A model generated the notes under the pieces. That model saw only the letters and a list, made by a program, of their open reading frames with translations. It was not told the origin of the DNA and did no database searches. Source: Desulfurispora thermophila DSM 16022 (GTDB taxonomy: Bacteria; Bacillota; Desulfotomaculia; Desulfotomaculales; Desulfurisporaceae). Taken from it: a stretch of DNA of 64,000 nucleotides. Shown here piece by piece: positions 1 through 7,536 of this stretch. Numbering within the stretch: the stretch's first letter is position 1; each line of letters opens with the position of its first letter. A program made the position numbers and the translations under genes. Location: assembly GCF_000376385.1 (NCBI RefSeq), contig NZ_AQWN01000007.1, positions 124,001-188,000 of the forward strand, read 5' to 3'.

Positions 1-15
1 GAGTGTTATATAATT

Positions 16-34
16 GATAACGATAATAATTATC
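16..34. promoter_or_regulatory. Fur box (iron-responsive operator)
   Basis: The 19-mer GATAACGATAATAATTATC agrees with the classical Fur consensus (GATAATGATAATCATTATC) at 17 of 19 positions. It ends 21 nt before the start codon of an iron-binding lipoprotein gene, so ferric uptake regulator repression under iron-replete conditions is expected for the three-gene importer. The promoter it covers lies partly outside the window. Confidence 0.85.
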
Positions 35-55
35 ATTCACAAAAGGAGTGACAGT

Positions 56-1132
56 ATGGGTAAAGGCAAGAGCTTATTCCTGGCCGGCCTGCTGGCGCTG
101 GCCCTGCTGGTCCTGGCCGGCTGCGCCGCCCGCAGCGAAAAGGGCGGTACAACAACCGGCGCCACTGGAACCACCAGAGGTGGGGAGGTCAATCTGTACA
201 CCGACCGCCACTACGATACCGACGAACAGCTTTTCCAGCTTTTCACCAAACAGACCGGCATCAAGGTCAATGTGGTGAAGGGCGAGTCCGATGAGATTAT
301 CGAGCGGCTGGCCCGCGAGGGCAGGGACAGCAAGGCCGACCTGCTGCTGGTGGCCGATGCCGGGCGGCTTTACCGGGCCAAAGAAAAGGGACTGCTGCAG
401 CCGGTGAGCAGTCAGGTGCTGGAAAGCAGCATCCCGGAAAAACTGCGCGACCGGGACAAGCAGTGGTACGGCCTGACAGTGCGGGCCAGGGTGCTGGTGT
501 ACTCCAAAGAGCGGGTGAAACCCGGGCAGCTTTCCACCTACGAGGCATTGACCGGGCCGCAGTGGCGGGGCAAAATCCTGGTGCGTTCTTCGGGCAATAT
601 CTACAACCAGTCGCTGCTGGCTTCCCTGATCGCCATCAATGGAGAAGAGGCGGCGCAAAAGTGGGCGCAGGGCATTGTGGCCAACCTGGCCCGGCCGCCC
701 AGGGGCAATGACCGCGACCAGGTGAAGGCCATCGCGGCCGGGGAAGGCGATGTGGCCATTGTGAATACCTACTACATAGGCAAGATGCTCAATTCCTCCG
801 ATCCGGAGGAAGTGAAGGCCGCCCAAAAGGTGGGCGTGTTCTTCCCCAACCAGCAGACCAGCGGTACACACATCAATGTGAGCGGGATAGGCCTGACCGC
901 TGCGGCCAAAAACAAGGAGAACGCCATCAGGCTGATGGAGTTTCTGGCGGGCAAACAGGCCCAGGAGCAGTTCGCGCAGGCCAATTTCGAGTATCCGGCC
1001 AACCCGGCGGTGCAGCCCGCGCCGCTGCTCAAAAGCTGGGGCGACTTCAAGGCGCAGGATATTAATCTGACAGTGCTGGGGGAAAACAATGCCAAAGCAG
1101 TGCGGATCTTTGAAGCGGTGGGCTGGAAGTAA
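56..1132 (+). CDS. Fe(III) ABC transporter substrate-binding lipoprotein
   Basis: A 358-residue extracytoplasmic solute-binding protein of the FutA/FbpA type. The N-terminus is a lipoprotein signal: a charged MGKGK head, a hydrophobic stretch, then LVLAGC with the lipidated Cys near residue 23. The mature part begins with the NLYTDRHY element typical of ferric-ion binding proteins and carries a tyrosine pair (NTYYIG) in the C-lobe, as used by this family to hold Fe(III). The ATG at 56 is chosen because AAGGAG lies 8 nt upstream and it opens the signal peptide; an in-frame upstream start at 14 would overlap the Fur box. Next to it are the permease and ATPase of the same importer. Confidence 0.92.
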   Translation: MGKGKSLFLAGLLALALLVLAGCAARSEKGGTTTGATGTTRGGEVNLYTDRHYDTDEQLFQLFTKQTGIKVNVVKGESDEIIERLAREGRDSKADLLLVADAGRLYRAKEKGLLQPVSSQVLESSIPEKLRDRDKQWYGLTVRARVLVYSKERVKPGQLSTYEALTGPQWRGKILVRSSGNIYNQSLLASLIAINGEEAAQKWAQGIVANLARPPRGNDRDQVKAIAAGEGDVAIVNTYYIGKMLNSSDPEEVKAAQKVGVFFPNQQTSGTHINVSGIGLTAAAKNKENAIRLMEFLAGKQAQEQFAQANFEYPANPAVQPAPLLKSWGDFKAQDINLTVLGENNAKAVRIFEAVGWK

Positions 1133-1139
1133 ATTGAAA

Positions 1140-2750
1140 ATGTGGGACGGCTGGGCGGTGCTCAGCCTTCTTTTTCTGGTGCTGCTCCTTTTACCCGCCG
1201 GGCGCATTTTCGGACAGCTCCTTAAGCCGGCGGGAGAAAACTGGGCGCATATCAGGCAGTACCTGTTCCGGGATTACCTGCTCAACACGCTGCAGCTGGT
1301 GGGATTTACCGGCCTGGGCACGGCGCTATTGGGCACGGGCCTGGCCTGGCTGGTCAGCGCCTGCGATTTTCCCCTGCGCGTTTTTTTCCGCCGGGCGCTC
1401 TTTTTGCCTCTGGCCCTGCCGCCCTACATCGCCGCCTGCACCTACAGCGGTTTGCTTGGCTACACGGGCCCGCTGCGTTCCTTGTTGCGCCAGCAACTGG
1501 CCTGGGAACCGCCCGCCGCCTACTTTGACATCATGAACCTGCCCGGGGCGGTGTTTATCTTTACCCTGGTGCTGTACCCGTACGTTTATGCCGTCACCAG
1601 GGCGTTCTGGGAAAAGCAGTCGGCCTCGCTGCTCGAATCGGCCCGCCTGTTGGGCCGGGGGCAACTGGCGGTGTTCCGGGGCGTGGCGCTGCCCTTGAGC
1701 CGTCCGGCCGTGGTGGGCGGAGTCAGCCTGGTGGCCATGGAGGTGCTGGGGGATTACGGTGTGGTGCATTATTTCGGCCTTCCCACTTTCAGCACGGCCA
1801 TTTTCAAGACCTGGTTCGGCATGGGCGATGTGGACGCGGCTGTGCGCCTGGCGGCGGTGCTGATGCTGGTGGTGCTGCTGCTGTTGCTGCTGGAGAGCCT
1901 GCTGCGGGGAGGTAAAAAGTACAGCCCGGCCGGCGCTCGCTCCCGGCCCCTGTCTCCCTGGCCGCTGCAAGGCGGCCGGGGCTGGCTGGCTTTTGGCTGC
2001 TGCGCAGCGGTGTTCAGCCTGGGCTTTCTCATCCCGGTGGGGCAGCTGGTCTACTGGGCCTGGCACAGCTGGCCGCGGGTGCTGGGCGCAGACTTTGCCC
2101 GCCTGCTGGCGGGTACGCTGCTGGTGGCCTGGAGTAGCGCACTGCTGGTCCTGGTAGTGGCTCTGATCATGGCCAATTACAGCCGCCTGCACCGGGGAGT
2201 GCTGGCATCCGCCTGCGCCAGAGCTACCGTTTTGGGCTATTCCATCCCCGGCCCGGTCATTGCCATAGGTGTGCTGGCCTGGTTCATCGCTCTGGACACT
2301 TTTCTACACCCCCTGTACCGGAGCATTGACCCGCAGGCGGAGCGGCTGTGGCTCACCGGCAGCCTGGTCATGCTGATTTACGCCCTGGTGGTGCGCTTTC
2401 TGGCCATGGGGTTTAACCCCCTGCAGGCCGGTTTTGCCAAACTGGGCAACCGCTTTAGCGAGGCTTCCCGCACTTTGGGAGCGGGAGTGACGGCCACCTT
2501 CTGGCGGGTGGATCTGCCCCTGCTGCGCCCGGCCGTGGCCGCATCCTTTTTGCTGGTGTTTGTGGAAGTGATCAAGGAACTGCCGCTTACCCTGATGCTG
2601 CGCCCGTTCAACTTCAACACGCTGGCGGGCAAGGTGTTCCAGTACGCCGGCGACGAGATGCTGCCCGAAGCGGCGGTGCCGGCGCTGGTGATTGTGGCCC
2701 TGAGCACGCTGGCGGTCTGGTGGCTGGAAAGCGGTGACCGCCGCTGGTAG
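1140..2750 (+). CDS. Fe(III) ABC transporter permease (fused two-domain)
   Basis: About 536 residues forming two tandem BPD-transp-1 permease halves with roughly twelve membrane segments, as in FbpB/SfuB/FutB, so one polypeptide supplies both membrane domains. Each half ends in an EAA-loop region, the first reading ESARLLGRG followed by FRGVALPLSRP, the second EASRTLGAG followed by FWRVDLPLLRP; these contact the ATPase. The gene begins 8 nt after the binding-protein stop; ATG 1140 (GGAAG 10 nt upstream) is preferred, though TTG 1134 and ATG 1089 are in frame. It acts in the inner membrane and delivers iron released by the lipoprotein. Confidence 0.9.
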   Translation: MWDGWAVLSLLFLVLLLLPAGRIFGQLLKPAGENWAHIRQYLFRDYLLNTLQLVGFTGLGTALLGTGLAWLVSACDFPLRVFFRRALFLPLALPPYIAACTYSGLLGYTGPLRSLLRQQLAWEPPAAYFDIMNLPGAVFIFTLVLYPYVYAVTRAFWEKQSASLLESARLLGRGQLAVFRGVALPLSRPAVVGGVSLVAMEVLGDYGVVHYFGLPTFSTAIFKTWFGMGDVDAAVRLAAVLMLVVLLLLLLESLLRGGKKYSPAGARSRPLSPWPLQGGRGWLAFGCCAAVFSLGFLIPVGQLVYWAWHSWPRVLGADFARLLAGTLLVAWSSALLVLVVALIMANYSRLHRGVLASACARATVLGYSIPGPVIAIGVLAWFIALDTFLHPLYRSIDPQAERLWLTGSLVMLIYALVVRFLAMGFNPLQAGFAKLGNRFSEASRTLGAGVTATFWRVDLPLLRPAVAASFLLVFVEVIKELPLTLMLRPFNFNTLAGKVFQYAGDEMLPEAAVPALVIVALSTLAVWWLESGDRRW

Positions 2751-2861
2751 GGGGGATCCGGTTACCGGCAAAGGGCAGGGTGGGGCTTGATGGGGAGGGA
2801 TGGGCGGGGGTATGTCCGGGCATGGTGTTGTTTTAGAATCTGGTGGCGCGGAGGGATAAAA

Positions 2862-3500
2862 ATGCCTGTTATAGAAGTGCGCGATCTGGTCTTTGTCTAC
2901 CCGGGCGCGGCGGCGCCCGTGCTGGACGGCTTTGAGCTTTCTGTGGAGCCGGGGGAAATAGTGGCGCTGGTGGGGCCTTCGGGCTGTGGCAAGAGCACCG
3001 TGCTGCGCCTGCTGGCCGGTCTGGAGAGGCCCCGGCGGGGGCGTATCAGCATCGGGGGGCGCCTGATGGCGGACGGCCGTACCTTTGTGCCGCCCGAGCG
3101 GCGGGGGGTGGGCATGGTCTTCCAGGATTTCGCCCTTTTTCCCCACCTCACGGTGGAGAAAAACATCGCCTACGGGATAAACCGGCTGCCCCGGGCGGAG
3201 CGGCGGGAGCGCCTGCAGGCCATGCTGGCATTGACCGGGCTGGCCGAACTGGCGCACCGCTACCCCCACCAGCTCAGCGGCGGCCAGCAGCAGCGGGTGG
3301 CCCTGGCCCGGGCGCTGGCCCCCGGCCCGGCCGTGCTTTTGCTGGACGAGCCCTTCAGCAGCCTGGACGCCCACCTGCGCGACCGTCTGCGCGGCGAGGT
3401 GCGCCGCATTATCCGGGCGGCCGGTACCACCGCCCTGTTTGTCACCCACGACCGGCAGGACGTACAGGCCCTGGCCGACCGCTGTGTGGAGATGGGGTGA
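2862..3500 (+). CDS. Fe(III) ABC transporter ATP-binding protein (short form)
   Basis: A 212-residue ABC ATPase with Walker A GPSGCGKST (around residues 38-46), Q-loop VFQDF, signature LSGGQQQR, Walker B VLLLDEP and switch His in VTHD. ATG 2862 follows GGAGGG at a good distance; upstream in-frame codons look non-coding. FbpC-type ATPases are usually about 350 residues with a C-terminal regulatory (TOBE-like) domain; this one stops right after the catalytic core. Either a minimal ATPase or a truncated one; the core motifs are intact so activity is likely. It is separated from the permease gene by about 110 nt. Confidence 0.88.
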   Translation: MPVIEVRDLVFVYPGAAAPVLDGFELSVEPGEIVALVGPSGCGKSTVLRLLAGLERPRRGRISIGGRLMADGRTFVPPERRGVGMVFQDFALFPHLTVEKNIAYGINRLPRAERRERLQAMLALTGLAELAHRYPHQLSGGQQQRVALARALAPGPAVLLLDEPFSSLDAHLRDRLRGEVRRIIRAAGTTALFVTHDRQDVQALADRCVEMG

Positions 3501-3567
3501 GGAAAAAATATCACTAAAATTCTGCAAAGAGAGTTGTGGTAAAGTGGTCAGATGGAGAGTAATACGG

Positions 3568-3912
3568 TCATTGGATTTCTGACAGTATTTTCTGAATATC
3601 TGCTGTTAATTTGGGAATATCGCGGTTGCAGGTAATCCAAACCTGTTCCAGGTCTACCCCGAAATATTCGTGTATTAAGACGTCTCTCATGCCCGCAATA
3701 TGTTTCCAGGGGATTTCTGGATAAATCATTTTTAGTTGACTGGTTATATGTTTAGTTGCTTCACCTATTATTTCTAAGTGACGTATTACGGCTGCCTGTA
3801 ACATGGGGGAATTAAGAAAAGCCTCCAGGGAAATGCCCGCCATCCAGTACGAAATTATAGTGGCGCTTTCCAGTATGTGTAATAACCTGGTGCGGTCTTT
3901 TTCCAGTTTCAC
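3568..3912 (-). CDS. hepT: HepT-like HEPN ribonuclease toxin (DUF86)
   Basis: A 114-residue HEPN protein of the HepT/DUF86 family. The active-site signature R-x4-H-x-Y is visible as RDVLIHEY near the C-terminal half, which in studied HepT toxins forms the RNase site and the tyrosine that is AMPylated by the partner. It overlaps the upstream antitoxin gene by 4 nt (ATGA), the usual translational coupling of MntA/HepT modules. The pair sits alone on the minus strand between the iron importer and the hut cluster. Function assigned from family knowledge; no residue is missing. Confidence 0.85.
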   Translation of the reverse strand: MKLEKDRTRLLHILESATIISYWMAGISLEAFLNSPMLQAAVIRHLEIIGEATKHITSQLKMIYPEIPWKHIAGMRDVLIHEYFGVDLEQVWITCNRDIPKLTADIQKILSEIQ

Positions 3913-4196
3913 AGGATGGGCCTCATTTCATTTAACACAGTGTCTTTGATATACGGTGACAACGAATTTGTTGTGATCAGGTCAACGTTACATTTCAGGA
4001 CTGTTTCGAGTTCTTCTGTCAGTGCGATGTGGTCGAAAAGCGATACTGCCTTGTCCCGGGCGTATTCCACCAGGATATCCACATCGCTGTCCGGGTGTTG
4101 GTCCCCCCTGGCCAGCGATCCGAAAATGGCAGCTTTAACCACGCCATGACGGCGCAATATTGGCCCGGTAATTAATTTGATGGTTTCCAGATTCAT
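3909..4196 (-). CDS. mntA: MntA-like nucleotidyltransferase antitoxin
   Basis: About 95 residues, minimal nucleotidyltransferase fold. The motif GSLARGDQHPDSDVDI fits GS-x9-10-D-x-D of MntA, whose two Asp residues bind metal; MntA antitoxins neutralise HepT by adding AMP to its HxY tyrosine. The start is placed at ATG 4196 because GGTGATC, a near-perfect anti-SD match, lies 6 nt upstream; a GTG at 4208 would sit on that same site. Translationally coupled to hepT downstream. Confidence 0.85.
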   Translation of the reverse strand: MNLETIKLITGPILRRHGVVKAAIFGSLARGDQHPDSDVDILVEYARDKAVSLFDHIALTEELETVLKCNVDLITTNSLSPYIKDTVLNEMRPIL

Positions 4197-4304
4197 GTTT
4201 TTGATCACCGCCTTTAATAAGATTATAACGCAGGGTGAGGGGAGATTAAACGGCCATTTTTATTGACTCAGAAATTTAGTAATTTCCGGCAAGGCGCTTA
4301 TTTC

Positions 4305-4320
4305 TGGCACTGATATTGCT
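4305..4320 (+). promoter_or_regulatory. sigma-54 promoter upstream of hutP
   Basis: TGGCAC-N5-TTGCT is an exact match to the -24/-12 sigma-54 consensus (TGGCAC-N5-TTGCW), placed 80 nt before hutP, giving a predicted transcript start near 4331. A short palindrome, GAAATT-TAGT-AATTTC at 4271-4286, lies just upstream. The activator needed by sigma-54 is probably the GAFTGA-containing protein encoded at 11383-12837 in the same cluster; this link is inference. Confidence 0.82.
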
Positions 4321-4399
4321 AAGTGTTTTGCATATCAACCAGCCCTCCCAGGGGCAGTATAAAACTACCCGGAACACTTGGAAACTGCAGGTGAAGGCG

Positions 4400-4837
4400 A
4401 TGCGCACCATCGGCCGGGTGGCCACTTTGCTGGTGCTGGCGGAAAAAGAGGAACAGGCGGCGCTTTTAGCCCGGGCCGCAGCGGCCGGCTACCGGGCCGT
4501 GCTGGGCCGGGTGGGTTCCATGGCGGCGGACAAGGTGGTGGCGGCGGTGGAAACCGCTGTGCAGCGGGAGGGGCTGCTGGATGACAGCTACCGCCAGATG
4601 CACTCGCTTTACCACGCCATCATCGAGGCCCTGTACGGCGTCTGCCGGGGCCAGCTGGAGCTGGGCCAGATTCTGCGCACCGTGGGCCTGACCTTTGCCG
4701 TGGTTCTGGGGCCGCGGGAAGCGAGAGCGGCCGACCCGCGGGACCAGTGGCTGGCGGTGGCTCTGTACGGTACCATCGGTGCGCCCAAAAAGGGCTTTGA
4801 ACACGAGGTAATCGGATTGGGGATTAATCATCTCTAG
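4400..4837 (+). CDS. hutP: HutP, histidine-responsive antiterminator
   Basis: About 145 residues, the normal length for HutP, and recognisable along its whole length: VGSMAADKVVAAVETA, the HSLYHAIIEALYGV segment holding two of the metal-ligand histidines, the RTVGLTFAV strand and the C-terminal YGTIGAPKKGFEHEV with the third histidine. HutP binds L-histidine and Mg2+ and then NAG-triplet RNA, preventing a terminator from forming. Suitable sites occur downstream at 5660-5690 and 5767-5790. ATG 4400 is preferred; GTG 4391 is an alternative. First gene of the transcript from the sigma-54 promoter. Confidence 0.93.
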   Translation: MRTIGRVATLLVLAEKEEQAALLARAAAAGYRAVLGRVGSMAADKVVAAVETAVQREGLLDDSYRQMHSLYHAIIEALYGVCRGQLELGQILRTVGLTFAVVLGPREARAADPRDQWLAVALYGTIGAPKKGFEHEVIGLGINHL

Positions 4838-4860
4838 TTACAATTAGGAGGTTTGATGCC

Positions 4861-5661
4861 GTGCTTATAGTCGGTGAACTGATTAACACCAGCCGCAAGG
4901 CTATCAAAGAGGCGGTGGAAAAGCGGGATGCGGCCTACATCCGGGAAATCGCCCGCAAACAGGCCGCGGCCGGTGCGCACTACATTGATGTCAACTGCGG
5001 CACCATGGTGCACAACGAGCCCGAGATCATGCAGTGGCTGGTGGAACTGGTGAAGGAGGCCGTGGACCGGCCCCTGTGCATTGACAGCCCCAGCGCCCGG
5101 GCCCTGGAGGCGGGGCTGGCCCTGGCGGTGGACAAAGGGCAGCCCATGGTCAACTCTATTTCCGCCGAAAAAGAGCGTTACGAGAGCGTGCTGCCCCTGG
5201 TGCTGAAATACCGGGCCAAAGTGGTGGCGCTCCTCATGGACGACAGCGGCATGCCGGACACCGCCGAGCAGCGCCTGGACGTGGCGCGCCGCCTGGTGGC
5301 CGACCTCACCGCCGCCGGGGTGCCCATGGAGGACATCTACATCGACCCGCTGGTCAAGCCGGTGAGCACTTCGGACGGTGCCGGCCTGGAGGTGCTGGAG
5401 GCCCTGCGCCTGATCAAAAAAGAGTTTCCCGCCGTGCACACCATCTGCGGTTTGAGCAATGTGAGCTACGGACTGCCCAGCCGGCCGGTGCTCAACCAGG
5501 CCTTTTTGATCCAGACCATGACGGCGGGCATGGACAGCTACATTCTGGATCCGCTGGATAAAAAGCTGATGGGCTTTTACTACGCTTCCCGGGCGCTGCT
5601 GGGCCAGGATGAATACTGCAGCGACTACCTGGCGGCCTACCGGGCGGGATTGTACAGTTGA
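4861..5661 (+). CDS. Methyltetrahydrofolate:corrinoid methyltransferase-like protein (MtgA/AcsE family)
   Basis: A 266-residue pterin-binding TIM barrel of the dihydropteroate synthase / methyl-THF methyltransferase superfamily. Pterin-site elements are visible: YIDVNCGTM, CIDSPSARALEAGL, MVNSISAEKERY and GLSNVSYGLPSR. Members move methyl groups between a corrinoid protein and tetrahydrofolate; the corrinoid protein at 25172 and MttB homologues at 21957 and 23421 are plausible partners. GTG 4861 follows AGGAGG by 9 nt. Unusual placement: it lies between hutP and the HutP attenuator, so it is transcribed before the histidine checkpoint. Substrate specificity cannot be read from sequence. Confidence 0.85.
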   Translation: MLIVGELINTSRKAIKEAVEKRDAAYIREIARKQAAAGAHYIDVNCGTMVHNEPEIMQWLVELVKEAVDRPLCIDSPSARALEAGLALAVDKGQPMVNSISAEKERYESVLPLVLKYRAKVVALLMDDSGMPDTAEQRLDVARRLVADLTAAGVPMEDIYIDPLVKPVSTSDGAGLEVLEALRLIKKEFPAVHTICGLSNVSYGLPSRPVLNQAFLIQTMTAGMDSYILDPLDKKLMGFYYASRALLGQDEYCSDYLAAYRAGLYS

Positions 5662-5690
5662 GAAGTGAGAAGTGAGATGTTAGAGGTGAG
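5660..5690 (+). promoter_or_regulatory. HutP RNA-binding site I (five NAG triplets)
   Basis: Triplets GAG, GAG, GAG, TAG, GAG start at 5660, 5667, 5674, 5681 and 5688, each separated by exactly 4 nt. HutP is known to recognise NAG triplets with 4-nt spacers. The first triplet overlaps the stop codon of the preceding gene, so translation termination and HutP binding may compete. Confidence 0.82.
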
Positions 5691-5766
5691 AAAAAAAGTA
5701 TTGCCAGAAGATTGCGGCTGTAGTATGGTGTGATTAATACTACAAAATAGAAACCTTATCTACTCA

Positions 5767-5790
5767 CAGGTATTAGAAAGCAGGGAGTAG
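5767..5790 (+). promoter_or_regulatory. HutP RNA-binding site II (four NAG triplets)
   Basis: CAG, TAG, CAG, TAG start at 5767, 5774, 5781 and 5788, again with a strict 7-nt period. The last two triplets overlap the 5' arm of the terminator at 5784-5823, so bound HutP would block hairpin formation and let RNA polymerase into hutH. Spacing to site I is about 75 nt. Confidence 0.85.
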
Positions 5791-5823
5791 AGGCGTTTTG
5801 AGCAGCGCTTCACTCCTTTTTTT
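5784..5823 (+). terminator. Intrinsic terminator of the hut attenuator
   Basis: GGAGT (5784-5788) pairs with ACTCC (5812-5816) and AGGCG (5791-5795) with CGCTT (5806-5810, one G-U pair), followed by seven T. It stands between the methyltransferase gene and hutH. With HutP sites overlapping its left arm it forms a complete attenuator. Confidence 0.85.
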
Positions 5824-5904
5824 ATTTACCATGCTAAAGTATTGGTTTTGCCCCGCGGGTCTCTGGGGAGTTTGCGGACGTAAATGGCAGAGGAGGAAAA
5901 GATC

Positions 5905-7458
5905 ATGCTGGAAGTGGAAGCAAAACCGGCCTTAAACGCCCTTTTTATTGACGGCAACAGCCTGACCCTGGAACAGGTGCTGGCCGTGGCCTGTAAAAAC
6001 ATGCCCGTCAGCTTGAGTGTGGTGGGCAAGGCCAATTTGCTGCGTTCCCGCCGCCTGGTGGAAAAGATAGTGGAAGACGGCCTCACCGTATACGGTGTGA
6101 CCACCGGCTTTGGCAAGTTCAGCGAGGTCACGGTTTCGCGGGAAGAGTGCAATGAGTTACAAAAAAACATCATCATGAGCCACGCCGGCGGGGTGGGGCG
6201 GCCCCTGCCCCGGGAAGCGGTGCGGGCCATGATGCTGCTGCGGGCCAACTCGCTGGCCAAGGGTTACTCCGGAGTGCGCCTGGAAGTGGTGCAACTGCTG
6301 CTGGATATGCTGAACGGCGGCATCCACCCCGTGGTACCCTGCCAGGGTTCGGTGGGGGCCAGTGGCGACCTGGTGCCCCTGTCCCACATCGCCCTGGCCA
6401 TGATCGGGCTGGGCGAAGCGGAGTACCAGGGCCGCATCATGCCGGCCGAGGAAGCGCTTAAACAGGCCCACTTAAAGCCCGTTGTCCTGCAGGCCAAAGA
6501 AGGGCTGGCCCTGATCAACGGCACCCAGTATATGAGCGCCCTGGGCTGCCTGGCCGTGGCCCAGGCCAGCAAACTGGCCAAGGGGGCCTGCATCGCCGCC
6601 GCCATGACCTTTGAAGCCCTGGAGGGCATTCCGGCCGCCTACAGCCCCCTCATCCACGATGTGCGGCCCCACGCCGGGCAGAGAACCTGCGCCCGGGCCA
6701 TGCGCCAGCTGCTGGAGGGCAGCGACCTGCTGGAGCGGGAAAAGCACGCCAGGGTGCAGGACGCTTACACCCTGCGCTGCATCCCCCAGGTGTACGGTGC
6801 TTCCCTGGACGCCATCAATCACGTGCGCGGTGTGCTGGAAACCGAGATCAATTCGGCCACCGACAACCCGCTGGTCTTCCCCGATGCCGGCTGCGTGATC
6901 AGCGGGGGCAACTTCCACGGCCAGCCTCTGGCCCTGGCCCTGGACTATCTGGCCCTGGCGGTTTCCGAGCTGGGCAGCATGGCCGAGCGGCGGGTGGAAA
7001 GGCTGGTCAACCCGGCCTTAAACGGCCAACTGCCGCCCTTCTTGACCCGGCACGGCGGCCTGAATTCCGGCCTGATGATCCTGCAATACGTGACCGCGGC
7101 CCTGGCCTCGGAAAACAAAGTGCTGTCCCACCCGGCCAGTGTGGATTCCATCCCCACCTCGGCCAACCAGGAGGACCACGTGAGCATGGGATCCATCGCC
7201 GCCCGCAAAGTGGGCAGTGTGCTGGAAAACGTCTCCTGGGTGGTGGCGGCCGAATTCCTGGCCGCGGCCCAGGCCCTGGACTTTGCCCAGCATACGCCGG
7301 GCCTGGGCAGCCGCATCGCCCACGCCCTGGTGCGGGAAGTGGTGCCCCACTGGGACGGCGACCGCATCCTTTACCAGGACCTGCACCGGGTGCACGAGCT
7401 GTTGCAAAGCGGCGGCCTGGTGGAGCGGGTGGAGCAGGAAATCGGGCCGCTGTGGTAA
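5905..7458 (+). CDS. hutH: Histidine ammonia-lyase
   Basis: A 517-residue lyase converting L-histidine to urocanate and ammonia. The self-made MIO cofactor arises from Ala152-Ser153-Gly154 in GSVGASGDLVPLSHIA; YGVTTGFGKF near the N-terminus and SATDNPLVF in the middle are further family landmarks. Start ATG 5905 is preceded by AGGAGG at 8 nt; an in-frame ATG at 5884 lies ahead of that site and is unlikely. Length is normal for HutH (about 510). First gene behind the HutP attenuator, so its expression should depend on histidine. Confidence 0.96.
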   Translation: MLEVEAKPALNALFIDGNSLTLEQVLAVACKNMPVSLSVVGKANLLRSRRLVEKIVEDGLTVYGVTTGFGKFSEVTVSREECNELQKNIIMSHAGGVGRPLPREAVRAMMLLRANSLAKGYSGVRLEVVQLLLDMLNGGIHPVVPCQGSVGASGDLVPLSHIALAMIGLGEAEYQGRIMPAEEALKQAHLKPVVLQAKEGLALINGTQYMSALGCLAVAQASKLAKGACIAAAMTFEALEGIPAAYSPLIHDVRPHAGQRTCARAMRQLLEGSDLLEREKHARVQDAYTLRCIPQVYGASLDAINHVRGVLETEINSATDNPLVFPDAGCVISGGNFHGQPLALALDYLALAVSELGSMAERRVERLVNPALNGQLPPFLTRHGGLNSGLMILQYVTAALASENKVLSHPASVDSIPTSANQEDHVSMGSIAARKVGSVLENVSWVVAAEFLAAAQALDFAQHTPGLGSRIAHALVREVVPHWDGDRILYQDLHRVHELLQSGGLVERVEQEIGPLW

Positions 7459-7469
7459 TGGTACTGTAG

Positions 7470-7500
7470 TTCGGGCGAACGAAGGATGCACACCCGCTGC
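7470..7500 (+). repeat. Solo end fragment of the interspersed repeat family
   Basis: The stretch TAGTTCGGGCGAACGAAGG followed by ATGCACACCCGCTGCT is a diverged copy of the end of the large repeats (CAGTTCGGGCGAGCGCGGG then ATGCGCACCCGCTT at 15670-15702). It fills the short gap between hutH and hutI. Confidence 0.55.
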
Positions 7501-7536
7501 TGACAAATTGTAGTAGAGCTTTAAGGAGATATGGCC

